22,504 nt of DNA from an uncultured Methanobrevibacter sp. (GTDB taxonomy: Archaea; Methanobacteriota; Methanobacteria; Methanobacteriales; Methanobacteriaceae). The stretch covers positions 1 through 22,504 of the forward strand of contig NZ_CALCYR010000263.1 of the NCBI RefSeq assembly GCF_937906425.1. The letters are read 5' to 3'. The translations under genes and the position numbers were made by a program. Shown piece after piece: positions 1 to 7,811 of the stretch (position 1 is its first letter; every line of letters starts with the position of its first letter). The notes beneath the pieces were generated by a model. That model worked only from the letters and a program-made list of their open reading frames with translations, was not told where the DNA came from and ran no database searches.

Positions 1-489
1 TTTTAAAATTTTTAAACAATTAAAATTATTTTTTTATTAATTTGTACTAATTTATATTTATTTATTATAATATTAAATTTTTATTTTTTTAGTTTTTCTT
101 ATTTAAGTTGAATTTTATTTTATTTTTTTATTTTTTTTCTTTTTCTAGCTGAATTTTATTTTATTTTTTTTAATTTTTTTCTTTTAATTTAATTTAATTT
201 AATTATTTTTTTAATCTTTTCCTTTTAATTTAATTTAATTATTTTTTTTAATTTTTCTCTTAATTTAATTTATTATTTTTTTTAAATTTTTTCAAAATTT
301 TTAATTTTAAGAATTAAATTATTTTTTATTATCTTTTTGAAATTAATATATAAATCTTTTAATTAAAATTAAATCGATAATAATATTAATAACACATAAC
401 ATAAGTTAAAATGTAGTTAGTTCTATGTCATTTTTTTATTTTTTTAATTTAAATTTCAATTGGTTTTTAACCATTTGGAGATTTGAATC

Positions 490-567
490 GTGGAATTAAT
501 GATATACAGAACTTCCCACAAATCCATAATTTCAAAATTAAGTTATAAATCATTTATTTCTTCTTAA
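490..567 (+). CDS. possible 25-codon micro-gene with GTG start (weak)
   Basis: A GTG at 490 follows GGAGAT (477-482) by seven bases and opens a 25-codon frame ending in TAA at 565-567. An in-frame ATG lies at 499. The peptide is basic and serine-rich (it contains YRTSHKS and ends SFISS), with no recognisable domain. A TATA-like stretch near 342-353 could drive it, with a long leader. The same bases can fold into a two-part hairpin, so this may instead be a structured RNA or leader, or nothing. In such A+T-rich DNA a frame this short is expected by chance; the ribosome binding site is the only argument for it. Confidence 0.15.
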   Translation: MELMIYRTSHKSIISKLSYKSFISS

Positions 568-819
568 GATGATTATTTGATGATTTATTTTTTTAATTGA
601 AAATGTGAAGTATTAAAAAGGATTATTATAGATTTTTAAATTAAATTCAATAGTAAAAGGTTTATTGTAGATTTTTAATAAAATTTAACATTTTTCTTTT
701 GATTTTTTATTTGCAAATAATTTTTTAATATTTTTTCATTGAAATTAAAAAAGGATTATTCAGTAATTTAAGAGGATTTTAGATGTTTATAGTTTAGACC
801 TGAAAGAATTATTTAATTC

Positions 820-826
820 GGAGGTG
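820..826 (+). promoter_or_regulatory. Shine-Dalgarno site of the first CBS gene
   Basis: GGAGGTG ends five bases before the ATG at 832. It is one of the strongest ribosome binding sites in the window and fixes this start, although a second in-frame ATG occurs only 13 codons in. Confidence 0.8.
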
Positions 827-831
827 TCGAA

Positions 832-1746
832 ATGAAAGACAAAAGCGCAAAAAATTTGAGAAAATCCATGAATCGTGGATCTATTGAACATGATAGTAAA
901 GTAGCTGAAAATGAGGGAGAAATCATGACTTTAGCTAAAAAAGAAGTGATTAGCATTTCTCAATCCAGATCCATTAAGGAAGCTGCTGAAATGATGATAG
1001 AACATGAATTCAGAAGATTACCAGTAACTCATCCTGGCTCAAATAAACTTTTAGGTATAGTAACTGCTATGGATATTCTAGATTTCTTAGGTGGTGGAAG
1101 TAAATTTGACATTATTGAAAAGAAACACAATGACAATTTCTTGGCAGCAATCAATGATCCTGTTAAGGAAATCATGACTCGTGATGTTATTTCCATAAGT
1201 CCTAAATATTCCATTAAAGAAAGTGTAGCAGTAATGACCGAAAATGGTATTGGTTCTTTACCTATTGTTGATAAAGAGGATAAATTAGTGGGAATAGTCA
1301 CTGAAAGAGATTTTGCTTTAGCACTTGCAGGTTCTCTAACCAATGAAAAAGTTGGAGACATCATGGTTAAGAATGTTATTACAACAACTCCTGGAACCCC
1401 TATTGAAAGCTGTTCCAAAATAATGGTTAGAAACAATTTAAGAAGAATTCCTGTAGTAGAAGAAGACAATTTGGTAGGTATTGTTACCTCCACTGATATT
1501 TTAAGATTCTTCGGTGATAAAGAAACATTTGCTACCATGACTTCAAACAGTGGTTTGGATGTTTTAAAAAGAAAAATCTCTGAGATTGTCAAACCAAATA
1601 TTTCAATTACTGAACCTAGTGTTAAATTAGGTGATTTATGTGAATTATTAGCTGAAAAGAATATTGGTGGAGTTCCAGTTGTTGAAGATGATCAACTTGT
1701 TGGAATTGTTACAGAAAGAGATATTTTGAACACAGTTCTTAAATAA
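832..1746 (+). CDS. four-CBS-domain protein, probable nucleotide-sensing regulator
   Basis: This 304-residue soluble protein is almost only CBS repeats. Four units can be read at about residues 31-87, 112-165, 176-228 and 250-303, each with the pattern of a (D/E)IM or similar start, an I-S/T-I/V strand and a closing GIVT-x-x-D(I/F) (GIVTAMDI, GIVTERDF, GIVTSTDI, GIVTERDI). Residues 1-30 are polar and probably disordered. CBS pairs usually bind adenosine nucleotides or S-adenosylmethionine, and four repeats form two such modules. There is no fused enzyme, channel or DNA-binding domain, so the target is unknown. Stand-alone CBS proteins are abundant in methanogens of this group. The next gene encodes a second, divergent four-CBS protein on the same strand, 388 bases away. 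Family assignment is firm; ligand and partner are not. Confidence 0.93.
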   Translation: MKDKSAKNLRKSMNRGSIEHDSKVAENEGEIMTLAKKEVISISQSRSIKEAAEMMIEHEFRRLPVTHPGSNKLLGIVTAMDILDFLGGGSKFDIIEKKHNDNFLAAINDPVKEIMTRDVISISPKYSIKESVAVMTENGIGSLPIVDKEDKLVGIVTERDFALALAGSLTNEKVGDIMVKNVITTTPGTPIESCSKIMVRNNLRRIPVVEEDNLVGIVTSTDILRFFGDKETFATMTSNSGLDVLKRKISEIVKPNISITEPSVKLGDLCELLAEKNIGGVPVVEDDQLVGIVTERDILNTVLK

Positions 1747-2134
1747 TTAAATTATTGTTCTGATATCAGTTTAAGGAATAAATTATTTTGCATTGATTTT
1801 CAGTTTAAGAAATAAATTATTTTTTGACTGATTTTCAGTTTTAAATAATTATATTTATTGAATTTTTAGCTAAAGGGTTTGAAGATAGTTTATTATTAAT
1901 TTCATAAAGGGATTTAAGATATTTTTAGTTTTAAATTTAATATTTCTAGTCTTAAAGATACTCTATTTTTAATTTTAAATTGTCTTTTCACTTTTTTTAG
2001 CTTAATTATCTAGCTGCTTGAACTTTAAGAGATAGCTATTGATAAGTAATTATTTAATCTGATAGATGCTATTATTTAATAATCCTATATTTATTTTTCT
2101 AATAGCTATTTCGACTTAAATCGTTGGGATTAAA
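1747..2134. repeat. spacer with a 34-base tandem duplication
   Basis: This spacer between the two CBS genes has no gene. CAGTTTAAGGAATAAATT begins at 1767 and recurs with one change at 1801; a partial third copy (CAGTTTTAAATAATT) starts near 1836, so the period is 34-35 bases. Each later copy opens with TGATTTTCAG, which can form a small hairpin (CTGA/TCAG). The remaining 250 bases are A+T-rich with no clear terminator. The gene at 2135 has only a weak ribosome binding site (TTGGGAT, about 2124-2130). Confidence 0.6.
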
Positions 2135-2953
2135 ATGAGAATTAAAAATATTATGTCAGAGAATGTAGTATCTATTGATAAGAATTTAAACATTTGTGAT
2201 TGTCTTCGATTAATGTATAAAGACAACTTATCAAGGATACCTGTTACTAGTACCAATGAAAATAAAAAATCTTTAGTGGGTATTATCTCAGAAAAGGATA
2301 TAGCTAATAAATTAGGGTCTGCTAAATATGGTAATTTAGCACCTTCACATTTCCATGTATCTACTGTAATGGTTAAGGATTTAATCACTGCAGATGTGGA
2401 TGATGAATTGACAGATGTTGCAAATATATTGATTGAGAAGAATATTGGAGCTATTCCAGTTTTATCTGATGGTGAAATGGCTGGAATCGTTACAAAATCC
2501 GATTTTATTTATCTTTGTAAGGCTAAGGCCTATGAAAAGATTAGAGTTAAGGATATTATGACTCAGGATATTATTTCCATATCTGTTGATGATCGTTTGA
2601 TTCATGCAAGAAAGGTCATTATGGACTCTAAGGTCGGACGTCTATTATTGACTGAAGACAATGAGCTTGCAGGAATCATTACTTCAAAGGATATTGCAAA
2701 GGCATTGGTTTCATTTAGGAAACACAATTCTGATAAGAATATGTCTTCACGTATTAAGGAATTGATTGCTGGAGATTATATGTCTAGAAATGTGGAAAAC
2801 ATTTCCGCGGAAACTACTATTCCAGACCTTGCTGACGCAATGATTTCAACTGGTTATAATGGTTATCCTGTAGTTGATGAAGAAGATCAAATTATAGGAA
2901 TTGTAACTCAGTCTGACTTGCTGAAATTGATTTATGAGATTGAAACACAGTAA
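2135..2953 (+). CDS. second four-CBS-domain protein
   Basis: This 272-residue protein consists of four CBS repeats, at about residues 1-58, 75-126, 138-190 and 213-266. Each repeat closes with a G-I-(V/I)-x-x-x-D pattern (GIISEKDI, GIVTKSDF, GIITSKDI, GIVTQSDL) and opens with a MS/MV/MT motif (IMSEN, VMVKD, IMTQD, YMSRN). There is no other domain, signal peptide or membrane segment. It is clearly related to the upstream CBS protein but lacks that protein's polar N-terminal extension and has diverged widely, so this is an old duplication. The likely role is adenine-nucleotide or S-adenosylmethionine sensing, with the partner unknown. The ATG at 2135 begins directly in the first CBS strand (MRIKNIMSENVVSI), which supports it despite the weak Shine-Dalgarno site. 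Confidence 0.92.
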   Translation: MRIKNIMSENVVSIDKNLNICDCLRLMYKDNLSRIPVTSTNENKKSLVGIISEKDIANKLGSAKYGNLAPSHFHVSTVMVKDLITADVDDELTDVANILIEKNIGAIPVLSDGEMAGIVTKSDFIYLCKAKAYEKIRVKDIMTQDIISISVDDRLIHARKVIMDSKVGRLLLTEDNELAGIITSKDIAKALVSFRKHNSDKNMSSRIKELIAGDYMSRNVENISAETTIPDLADAMISTGYNGYPVVDEEDQIIGIVTQSDLLKLIYEIETQ

Positions 2954-2967
2954 TTGATTTTGGTTAA

Positions 2968-2999
2968 AAGCATAAGATTCTCTTATGCTTATTTTTTTC
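2968..2999 (+). terminator. hairpin plus T tract after the second CBS gene
   Basis: AAGCATAAGA (2968-2977) and TCTTATGCTT (2981-2990) are perfect 10-base inverted repeats with a three-base loop, followed by ATTTTTTTCTTTTTTTATT. The hairpin lies 15 bases behind the stop codon. Archaeal termination mainly needs the U tract; a bacterial-style stem this perfect is unusual in this window. Confidence 0.75.
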
Positions 3000-3333
3000 T
3001 TTTTTTATTGTTTTTTACTCTTTTTAATTATTTTAACTCTTTTTTTAACACTGTTTTTAATCCTTAATTAGGTTAATTAGTTCTATTTTTCTAAAACAAT
3101 GATTTTTATATTAGAATAAATAAAGTTAAAATAGCACAAAATTAAGAAATATCTTTAAAAATTTAAAAAATTTTATTTAATATTAAAATTATTTAATTAA
3201 TTTAAGAAGTATTTATTTAGTTTTAAAATTTTTTATTTAGTTTTAAAATTTTTTATTTAGTTTTAAAATTATTTTTTGTTAAATTTTGCATTGTTTTAAA
3301 ATTGATATTTTTATTATTCGAGGTTATTTATTT
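3000..3333. repeat. A+T-rich spacer with a 20-base triple repeat upstream of pheA
   Basis: The spacer has no gene. A 20-base unit, TTTTATTTAGTTTTAAAATT, is repeated three times head to tail at about 3211-3270 (the first copy with one change), directly upstream of the pheA leader. An A/T-rich stretch at 3150-3200 may contain the promoter, but no TATA box stands out from the background. Confidence 0.65.
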
Positions 3334-4161
3334 ATGATTCATGAAAAGGTAGCATTTTTAGGTCCTCAAGGAACATTTTCCCACGAGGCAGCTTCATTAG
3401 TGTCTGATGATTTGATTTCATACTGTTCAATTCCAACAGTTATGAGTTCTGTTGAGTCTGGTGAATGTGTATGTGGTATTGTTCCTATAGAGAATTCAAT
3501 TGAAGGTCCGGTTAGTTTAACTTTAGACTCATTAATTCACAATTTTGACTTAAAGATTAAAAATGAGATTATTATTCCAATTAACCATAATCTTTTGGCA
3601 GCTTCCGATGTCACTGTTGATGAAATTGAAAATGTTTATTCCCATTCTCAAGCTATTGGTCAATGTCAACCTTATTTGGAAAGGAATAACTTAACCGCTC
3701 ATTATTCATTAAGTACTGCAGCTGCAGCTAAAAGGGTTGCAGAAACTGGAGAGGATGCGGCTATTGGCACATTGAAGGCTGCAGAATTGTATAATCTTAA
3801 GGTCATTGATACAAACATTCAGGAGAATTTCAATAATCAGACCCGTTTTGTTGTATTGGATAAAGAGGATTCTCCAATAACTGGAAATGATAAGACTTCC
3901 ATTTCATTTTCCCTCTTTGAGGATAAGCCTGGAGGACTTTATGAGATTTTATCCATCTTTGCAGAGGAAAACATTAACTTGACTAAAATTGAGTCAAGAC
4001 CTTCCAAAGAAGGATTGGGACATTATATTTTCTTTATTGATATGGAAGGGCATCGTTTGGATGAAAATATAAGTAGGATTTTAAATGAATTGGAGTCAAA
4101 CACTTCATTCTTTAAAGTTTTAGGCTCTTATCCAGTTTATAGCGAAGATTTATTTAAATAA
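3334..4161 (+). CDS. pheA: prephenate dehydratase with C-terminal ACT domain
   Basis: The enzyme converts prephenate to phenylpyruvate, the committed step of phenylalanine synthesis. The 275-residue product has the usual length and order of a stand-alone archaeal dehydratase: catalytic domain at residues 4-180, beginning VAFLGPQGTFSHEAA, with GIVPIENSIEG at 48-58 and the catalytic TRF motif at 170-172 (NNQTRFVVL); then an ACT regulatory domain at about 187-270 with PGGLYEILSIF and the phenylalanine-contact motif ESRP at 220-223. Feedback inhibition by phenylalanine is therefore expected. There is no fused chorismate mutase. An in-frame ATG exists 16 codons upstream, but GAGGTT at 3320-3325 and the family's N-terminus favour 3334. 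The gene stands alone, so expression is probably not tied to its neighbours. Confidence 0.96.
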   Translation: MIHEKVAFLGPQGTFSHEAASLVSDDLISYCSIPTVMSSVESGECVCGIVPIENSIEGPVSLTLDSLIHNFDLKIKNEIIIPINHNLLAASDVTVDEIENVYSHSQAIGQCQPYLERNNLTAHYSLSTAAAAKRVAETGEDAAIGTLKAAELYNLKVIDTNIQENFNNQTRFVVLDKEDSPITGNDKTSISFSLFEDKPGGLYEILSIFAEENINLTKIESRPSKEGLGHYIFFIDMEGHRLDENISRILNELESNTSFFKVLGSYPVYSEDLFK

Positions 4162-4473
4162 TTCTTTATTTTTATTTCATTTTATTTCATTTCATTTTAT
4201 TTTATTATTTTTTATTTCATTTTATTTCATTTCATTTCATCAATGTCCAAATTCAACAATTTTTTTAATAATTTTTTTCTTTGTTTTTTATTTCAATTTT
4301 TAAAAGCGTCATGGCTTTTTTTGATTTTTTATGAATTTATTTTTAATTTAAAATTTATTCTTTTTTATAGCATACTTTATAAAATATAAAATTAATATAT
4401 ACAATTATTATAATTATTAAACCTTTTGTTTAAATATGAATATTTTATTCCATAAGTTTATAGGAGGGAATAT
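4162..4473. other. spacer with T-rich TTTCA repeats and a terminator-like hairpin
   Basis: After pheA the sequence runs through degenerate TTTTATTTCA units (about 4165-4240), giving U-rich RNA suited to archaeal termination. AAAAGC (4302-4307) and GCTTTT (4314-4319) flank a six-base loop and run into a T tract, a second terminator-like element. No gene is seen. The end of the spacer carries the promoter of the next gene. Confidence 0.55.
4392..4401 (+). promoter_or_regulatory. TATA box for the Ser/Gly-tail protein operon
   Basis: TTAATATATA stands out from surrounding sequence and is preceded by A-rich bases. Transcription would start about 4424, giving a leader of about 50 bases before the strong GGAGGG site at 4463-4468 and the ATG at 4474. 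This is an inference from archaeal TATA spacing. Confidence 0.4.
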
Positions 4474-5256
4474 ATGAGTCAGGATAAAAGAAAACTTATG
4501 CAAATTCTTCAAAATCTTGAACAAGATTATGAGGCTGGTTTAATTTCTGAAGAAAAGTACATTTATCTTTCTAATCAGTATAAGCATAAGATTGAAACTA
4601 TTGATGTCAGTAATAGGATTAGAGCTATGCAAGGTAAAAACGAAGTTCAGTCTCTCCATCCTAAAGATGATGCTCTTGATAAAAATCGAGAGGAAGATGA
4701 ACGTTTGGTTCAAAAATTTATTAATAATCCCGAATCTTATAATAGGACTAGAAAAAAAGAGGAGAAAAGCAAGTCCTTTAGTTCTTTATATGTTGTTTTA
4801 GCAGTTGTTTTCTTACTTGTTGCTTTTGGAGCAGGAATAACCTTTGGTATGACCAATGGTTTTGAAAATGATGTTACAAATATGATTTCAGGCGGTGCAA
4901 CAATTAACGATACTGCATTCCCATATGTGGAAGCAAATAAGACAACAAGTTCTAACTACACTTCAAATTACACTTCTTACACTTCTACTAAATCATATTC
5001 AAGTGATTATAGTTCTGATTCATATAGTTCTAGCAGTGGATCAGATTACAGTAGTTCTTCCAGTTATTCAAGCGGTTCAGGTAGTTCATCTAGTTCTAGC
5101 GGTTATAGTTCTGGAGGTTCTGGCAGTTCTTCTGGTGGTTCCATTTCTGGAGGTTCTGGTAGTTCTTCTGGTGGAGGTTCTAGTTCTGGTGGTTATAGTT
5201 CTGGAGGTTCTGGTAGTTCTTCTGGTGGAGGTTCTAGTTCAGGAAGTTCTGAATGA
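4474..5256 (+). CDS. single-pass membrane protein with Ser/Gly-rich external tail
   Basis: I do not recognise a named family. The 260-residue protein has a charged helical N-terminal part (residues 1-100; 4-45 look like a short paired-helix motif containing LISEEKYIYL), one transmembrane helix at about 104-126, and a long tail of low complexity. In the tail, three N-glycosylation sequons (NKT, NYT, NYT; residues 155-167) precede about 90 residues that are nearly all Ser, Gly, Tyr and Asp. By charge the N-terminus should be cytoplasmic and the tail outside. The DNA for residues 210-255 is a tandem repeat: TCTGGAGGTTCTGGTAGTTC starts at 5146 and again at 5200, period 54 bases (18 codons), with a related copy 36 bases earlier. 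Such tracts change length easily. The next gene follows 26 bases downstream. A wall-spanning or surface linker role is a guess. Confidence 0.85.
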   Translation: MSQDKRKLMQILQNLEQDYEAGLISEEKYIYLSNQYKHKIETIDVSNRIRAMQGKNEVQSLHPKDDALDKNREEDERLVQKFINNPESYNRTRKKEEKSKSFSSLYVVLAVVFLLVAFGAGITFGMTNGFENDVTNMISGGATINDTAFPYVEANKTTSSNYTSNYTSYTSTKSYSSDYSSDSYSSSSGSDYSSSSSYSSGSGSSSSSSGYSSGGSGSSSGGSISGGSGSSSGGGSSSGGYSSGGSGSSSGGGSSSGSSE

Positions 5257-5282
5257 TTTTAAAATATTTTTGGAGATAATTT

Positions 5283-5834
5283 ATGAAAAAAATTTTTGCT
5301 ATTGGGCTTATTATCGTAATATTGATCTTAGGTGCTTCTTTCCTTATTGTTCATCCAATTACTACTGGTGGGGATGTTAATAAATCCCAGGAAACAATTG
5401 AATTTAGTGAGAATGGAGTTAACTTATTGATTCCTGGAGATTGGGTTTCTGCTAAATCCAATTCAAACAGTTCCATTCTAGCTGTTGCAGACTCTAACAC
5501 TAAGGATTCTGCAGGATTTAATAGTATTAACCTTAATGTTGAAAAGAAATCCACTTATAATTCACTTGATTATGAATTTAAGTCAAATTATAATCGTTTA
5601 TCCCGTAATTCTGCATATGAAATATTATATGAAGGAAATGTTACAATTGCAGGAACTCAAGGTATGGAAGTAGGTTATACCTCAAGTGATACAGGATATT
5701 TAAAACAGCATAAGGCTATCTGGTTTAAGAAGGATTCTGACATTTATGTTATTTTATGTACAGCTCCTGAATCCAAATGGGCTGAAGAGGAAAGTACTTT
5801 TGACTTTATTATTAATAATATGCAATTTAATTAA
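5283..5834 (+). CDS. exported or membrane-anchored DcrB/PsbP-like protein
   Basis: The 183-residue product begins with a classic uncleaved or cleavable signal segment (MKKIF then hydrophobic residues to about 23) and no lipobox cysteine, so it is exported or held by one helix. Residues 36-183 resemble the small DcrB/PsbP-like fold common in methanogen surface proteins: an IEFSENGVNLLIPGDW strand pair, a central GNVTIAGTQGMEVGYT, and a closing FDFIINNMQFN helix. This match is by pattern and not by search. GGAGAT about five bases before the ATG sets the start. The gene lies 26 bases behind the Ser/Gly-tail membrane protein and is probably cotranscribed, so the two may act together at the cell surface. 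Ligand and function are unknown. Confidence 0.82.
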   Translation: MKKIFAIGLIIVILILGASFLIVHPITTGGDVNKSQETIEFSENGVNLLIPGDWVSAKSNSNSSILAVADSNTKDSAGFNSINLNVEKKSTYNSLDYEFKSNYNRLSRNSAYEILYEGNVTIAGTQGMEVGYTSSDTGYLKQHKAIWFKKDSDIYVILCTAPESKWAEEESTFDFIINNMQFN

Positions 5835-6139
5835 TTGATGATTGAATTTAGGGTATTCTAATCATTTAATTGGTTTAATTGCTTATTTTATTTTTTAATT
5901 TTTTAATTTTTATTTAATTTAGAAATTTTTTATTTTATTTAGAATTTAATTTTATTTAGAATTTTTTTATTTTTTTTAGTTTTATCTTTTATTGATTTAA
6001 TTAGTTTTATTGGTTTATTTAGTTCTTTTAATTGATTTTCATTTAATTAATAAGTTTAATTAAATTTAAGACATTATTATTTATTTTAATTTAATTTAAT
6101 TTAATTAGTATTATGTATTGATTATTTAGATGTGATTTT
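5835..6139. other. T-rich spacer before coaBC
   Basis: No gene is visible. Long T tracts from 5888 to 5975, with repeats of TTTTATTTAGAATTT, would end the upstream transcript. TTTAATTTAATTTAATTTAATTAG at about 6080-6107 is a short simple repeat. TGTGAT at 6131-6136 is a modest ribosome binding site for the ATG at 6140. Confidence 0.5.
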
Positions 6140-7321
6140 ATGGATATTGTATTATGTGTAACTGGTAGTATTGCAGCTACTGAAACAATTAAGTTAGCTC
6201 GTGAGTTTAGAAGGCAAGGTCATAATGTAAAGGCTTTTATGACCAAGGAAGCATGTAAAATCATTCATCCAAATGCTTTGGAATTTGCTACCGGTCAGGA
6301 AGTTGTAACAGAGCTTACAGGTAAGATTGAACATGTCAGATATTCTCAAGAGGATTTGATCTTGGTTGCTCCAGCTACCGCCAATACAATAAGCAAATTT
6401 GCATACAGAATTTCAGACAATCCTGTAAACACTCTTTTAATCACTGCATTTGGACATAATACTCCTATTGTCTTTGTGCCTTCTATGCATGATTCAATGT
6501 ATGATGCAGTTAGTGAAAATGTGGAAAAGCTAAAAAAGGATGGAATTGTCTTTGTAAATCCACGTATTGAAGAGGGAAAGGCTAAGTTTCCAGCTATTGA
6601 AGATATTGTATTGTCATCTATCAGAACAGTTAATCTTGATAAGGCTCAAAAGAATGAGGCAAGTGATGAAATTTCCAAGTTTGCAGATAAAAATGTTTTA
6701 ATCAGTTTGGGAGGAACATTTGAGGAGATAGATCCTATCAGGGGTATTTCTAATAGGTCTTCAGGTAGAATGGGTCTTGAATTGGCAAAAGAGGCTTATA
6801 TTCGTGGTGCCAATTTAAAGATTTTGGCAGCTCATCATGAGGTAAATATTCCTAAAAGCTTTGATGTTGTTAATGCAGAATCCAGTGGTCTTATGAATGA
6901 AAAGGCTAATGAATTGATTCCAGATTATGATATTTTTATAGCTACTGCTGCAGTTTCTGACTTTACTCCTATTAAAAAGGAAAATCATAAGATTTCATCA
7001 TCATTAAATCTTTCATTGGACTTTGAACCTGTTGCAAAAATCATTAGACAAATTAAGAAAATCAATCCTAATATCTATTTGGTAGGTTTTAAGGCTGAAT
7101 ATGATATAAGTGAGGAAAGGATGATTGAATGTGCTAAAACTCAAATGAAGGAAGCAGGAACAGACTTGGTTGTTGCAAATGATGTTGCAAGTGAAGGCTG
7201 TGGATTTGGATCTTTGACTAATGAAGTTATTTTATTAAATGATGAGATAAAAAAAGTTGATTTAAGTTCCAAATCAGAAATAGCCAAATGCATTTTTGAT
7301 GAAATTGCCAATAATATTTAA
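6140..7321 (+). CDS. coaBC: bifunctional phosphopantothenoylcysteine decarboxylase / phosphopantothenate-cysteine ligase
   Basis: The enzyme (also called Dfp) makes 4'-phosphopantetheine for coenzyme A from phosphopantothenate and cysteine. The 393-residue product matches the two-domain archaeal form. The FMN-binding CoaC half (1-160) starts with VLCVTGSIAATE and has the catalytic-type His at 65 (IEHVR), APATANTISK at 78-87 and PSMHDSMY at 114-121. The CoaB half (185-393) has GGTFEEIDPIRGISNRSSG at 191-209, AAVSDF at 270-275 and the nucleotide-binding end VVANDV. In the substrate-flap position, bacterial enzymes have an ACGD-type cysteine; here it reads EEGKAKFP (144-151) with no cysteine, perhaps the normal archaeal state. 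The gene appears to be transcribed alone, followed by a gap of over 1 kb. Confidence 0.96.
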   Translation: MDIVLCVTGSIAATETIKLAREFRRQGHNVKAFMTKEACKIIHPNALEFATGQEVVTELTGKIEHVRYSQEDLILVAPATANTISKFAYRISDNPVNTLLITAFGHNTPIVFVPSMHDSMYDAVSENVEKLKKDGIVFVNPRIEEGKAKFPAIEDIVLSSIRTVNLDKAQKNEASDEISKFADKNVLISLGGTFEEIDPIRGISNRSSGRMGLELAKEAYIRGANLKILAAHHEVNIPKSFDVVNAESSGLMNEKANELIPDYDIFIATAAVSDFTPIKKENHKISSSLNLSLDFEPVAKIIRQIKKINPNIYLVGFKAEYDISEERMIECAKTQMKEAGTDLVVANDVASEGCGFGSLTNEVILLNDEIKKVDLSSKSEIAKCIFDEIANNI

Positions 7322-7593
7322 TTGGGCTTTTTATTTTATTGGCTAATTTTAGTCTTATCTTTTGTTTATTTTTTTAATTTAGCATCTTATTTTTTATTAT
7401 ATTTTTTTTATTTTTTATTTTTAGTTTTGTTTATTATTTTTTCAGGATTTTTTTAATTTAATCCTCTTTTTTAAAAATTTTTTAAAAATGTTTTTTTATT
7501 TTCCTTGATTTTTCCCCAATTGTTCATTTTTTTCATAAATTTTACTCTTAGTATTTTTTCTTAATTAATAGTTTATATTTTTATTAATGCATC

Positions 7594-7624
7594 TTTCATC
7601 ATATGCTAATTCTAGCATGTGAAA
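7594..7624. other. inverted repeat (hairpin) of unknown role
   Basis: TTTCA (7594-7598), a three-base bulge and TATGCTA (7602-7608) pair with TAGCATG (7613-7619) and TGAAA (7620-7624), with one G-U pair and a four-base loop. No T tract follows, so it is not a typical terminator. It could be a structured RNA or an operator. Chance hairpins are common in such A+T-rich DNA, but this one includes two G-C pairs and 12 pairs in all. Confidence 0.35.
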
Positions 7625-7685
7625 TCAACAATTATTGAATTAGTTCATTTAGTTTTATTATCTAAGTTTAAGTGATAATATATTA

Positions 7686-7704
7686 AAAAAAGTATTACTT
7701 TTTT
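7686..7704. repeat. palindromic motif AAGTAWTACTT, copy 1 (perfect 19-base dyad)
   Basis: AAAAAAGTATTACTTTTTT is perfectly symmetric around base 7695. The core AAGTAWTACTT recurs at 7945-7955, and AAGTAATACTA at 8143-8153. The 15 bases 7691-7705 are the exact reverse complement of 8138-8152. The spacing and symmetry fit a binding site for a dimeric regulator upstream of the micro-ORF, or the ends of a small degenerate element. I saw no full copy elsewhere in the window. Confidence 0.45.
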
Positions 7705-7811
7705 ATAAAAAGATAGGTTCTTTCTTATTTTTGAAATTAAAGAAAAAATTAGTAAATTTTTGAAAAAATCTTGTAAAAAAATAGTTAAAAATAGTTTATT
7801 TAATAAAAAAA

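Larger units (their letters stand above)
1..831. other. T-rich gene-free spacer before the first CBS gene
   Basis: No conventional gene is visible. The first 340 bases are almost only A and T, with long T tracts and short direct repeats: a 23-base unit starting AGTTGAATTTT at 106 recurs at 147 with one change, and TTTAATTTAATT runs fill 180-280. A TATA-like stretch (TTAATATATAAA) lies near 342-353. Bases about 470-530 are less T-rich and can fold (GATTTG at 480-485 with CAAATC at 519-524). An imperfect 39-base duplication lies at 614-687 (AGATTTTTAA at 631 and 670). The last part leads into the strong ribosome binding site at 820-826. The patch at 470-570 may hold a small RNA or micro-gene; the rest looks like spacer. 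Confidence 0.6.

Noticed and set aside
4895..5380. A 161-codon plus-strand frame rich in Val and Leu across the Ser/Gly repeats.
   Set aside because: It is the shifted reading of the Ser/Gly repeat codons (GTT, CTT, GTA) and runs into the next real gene; no start signal.
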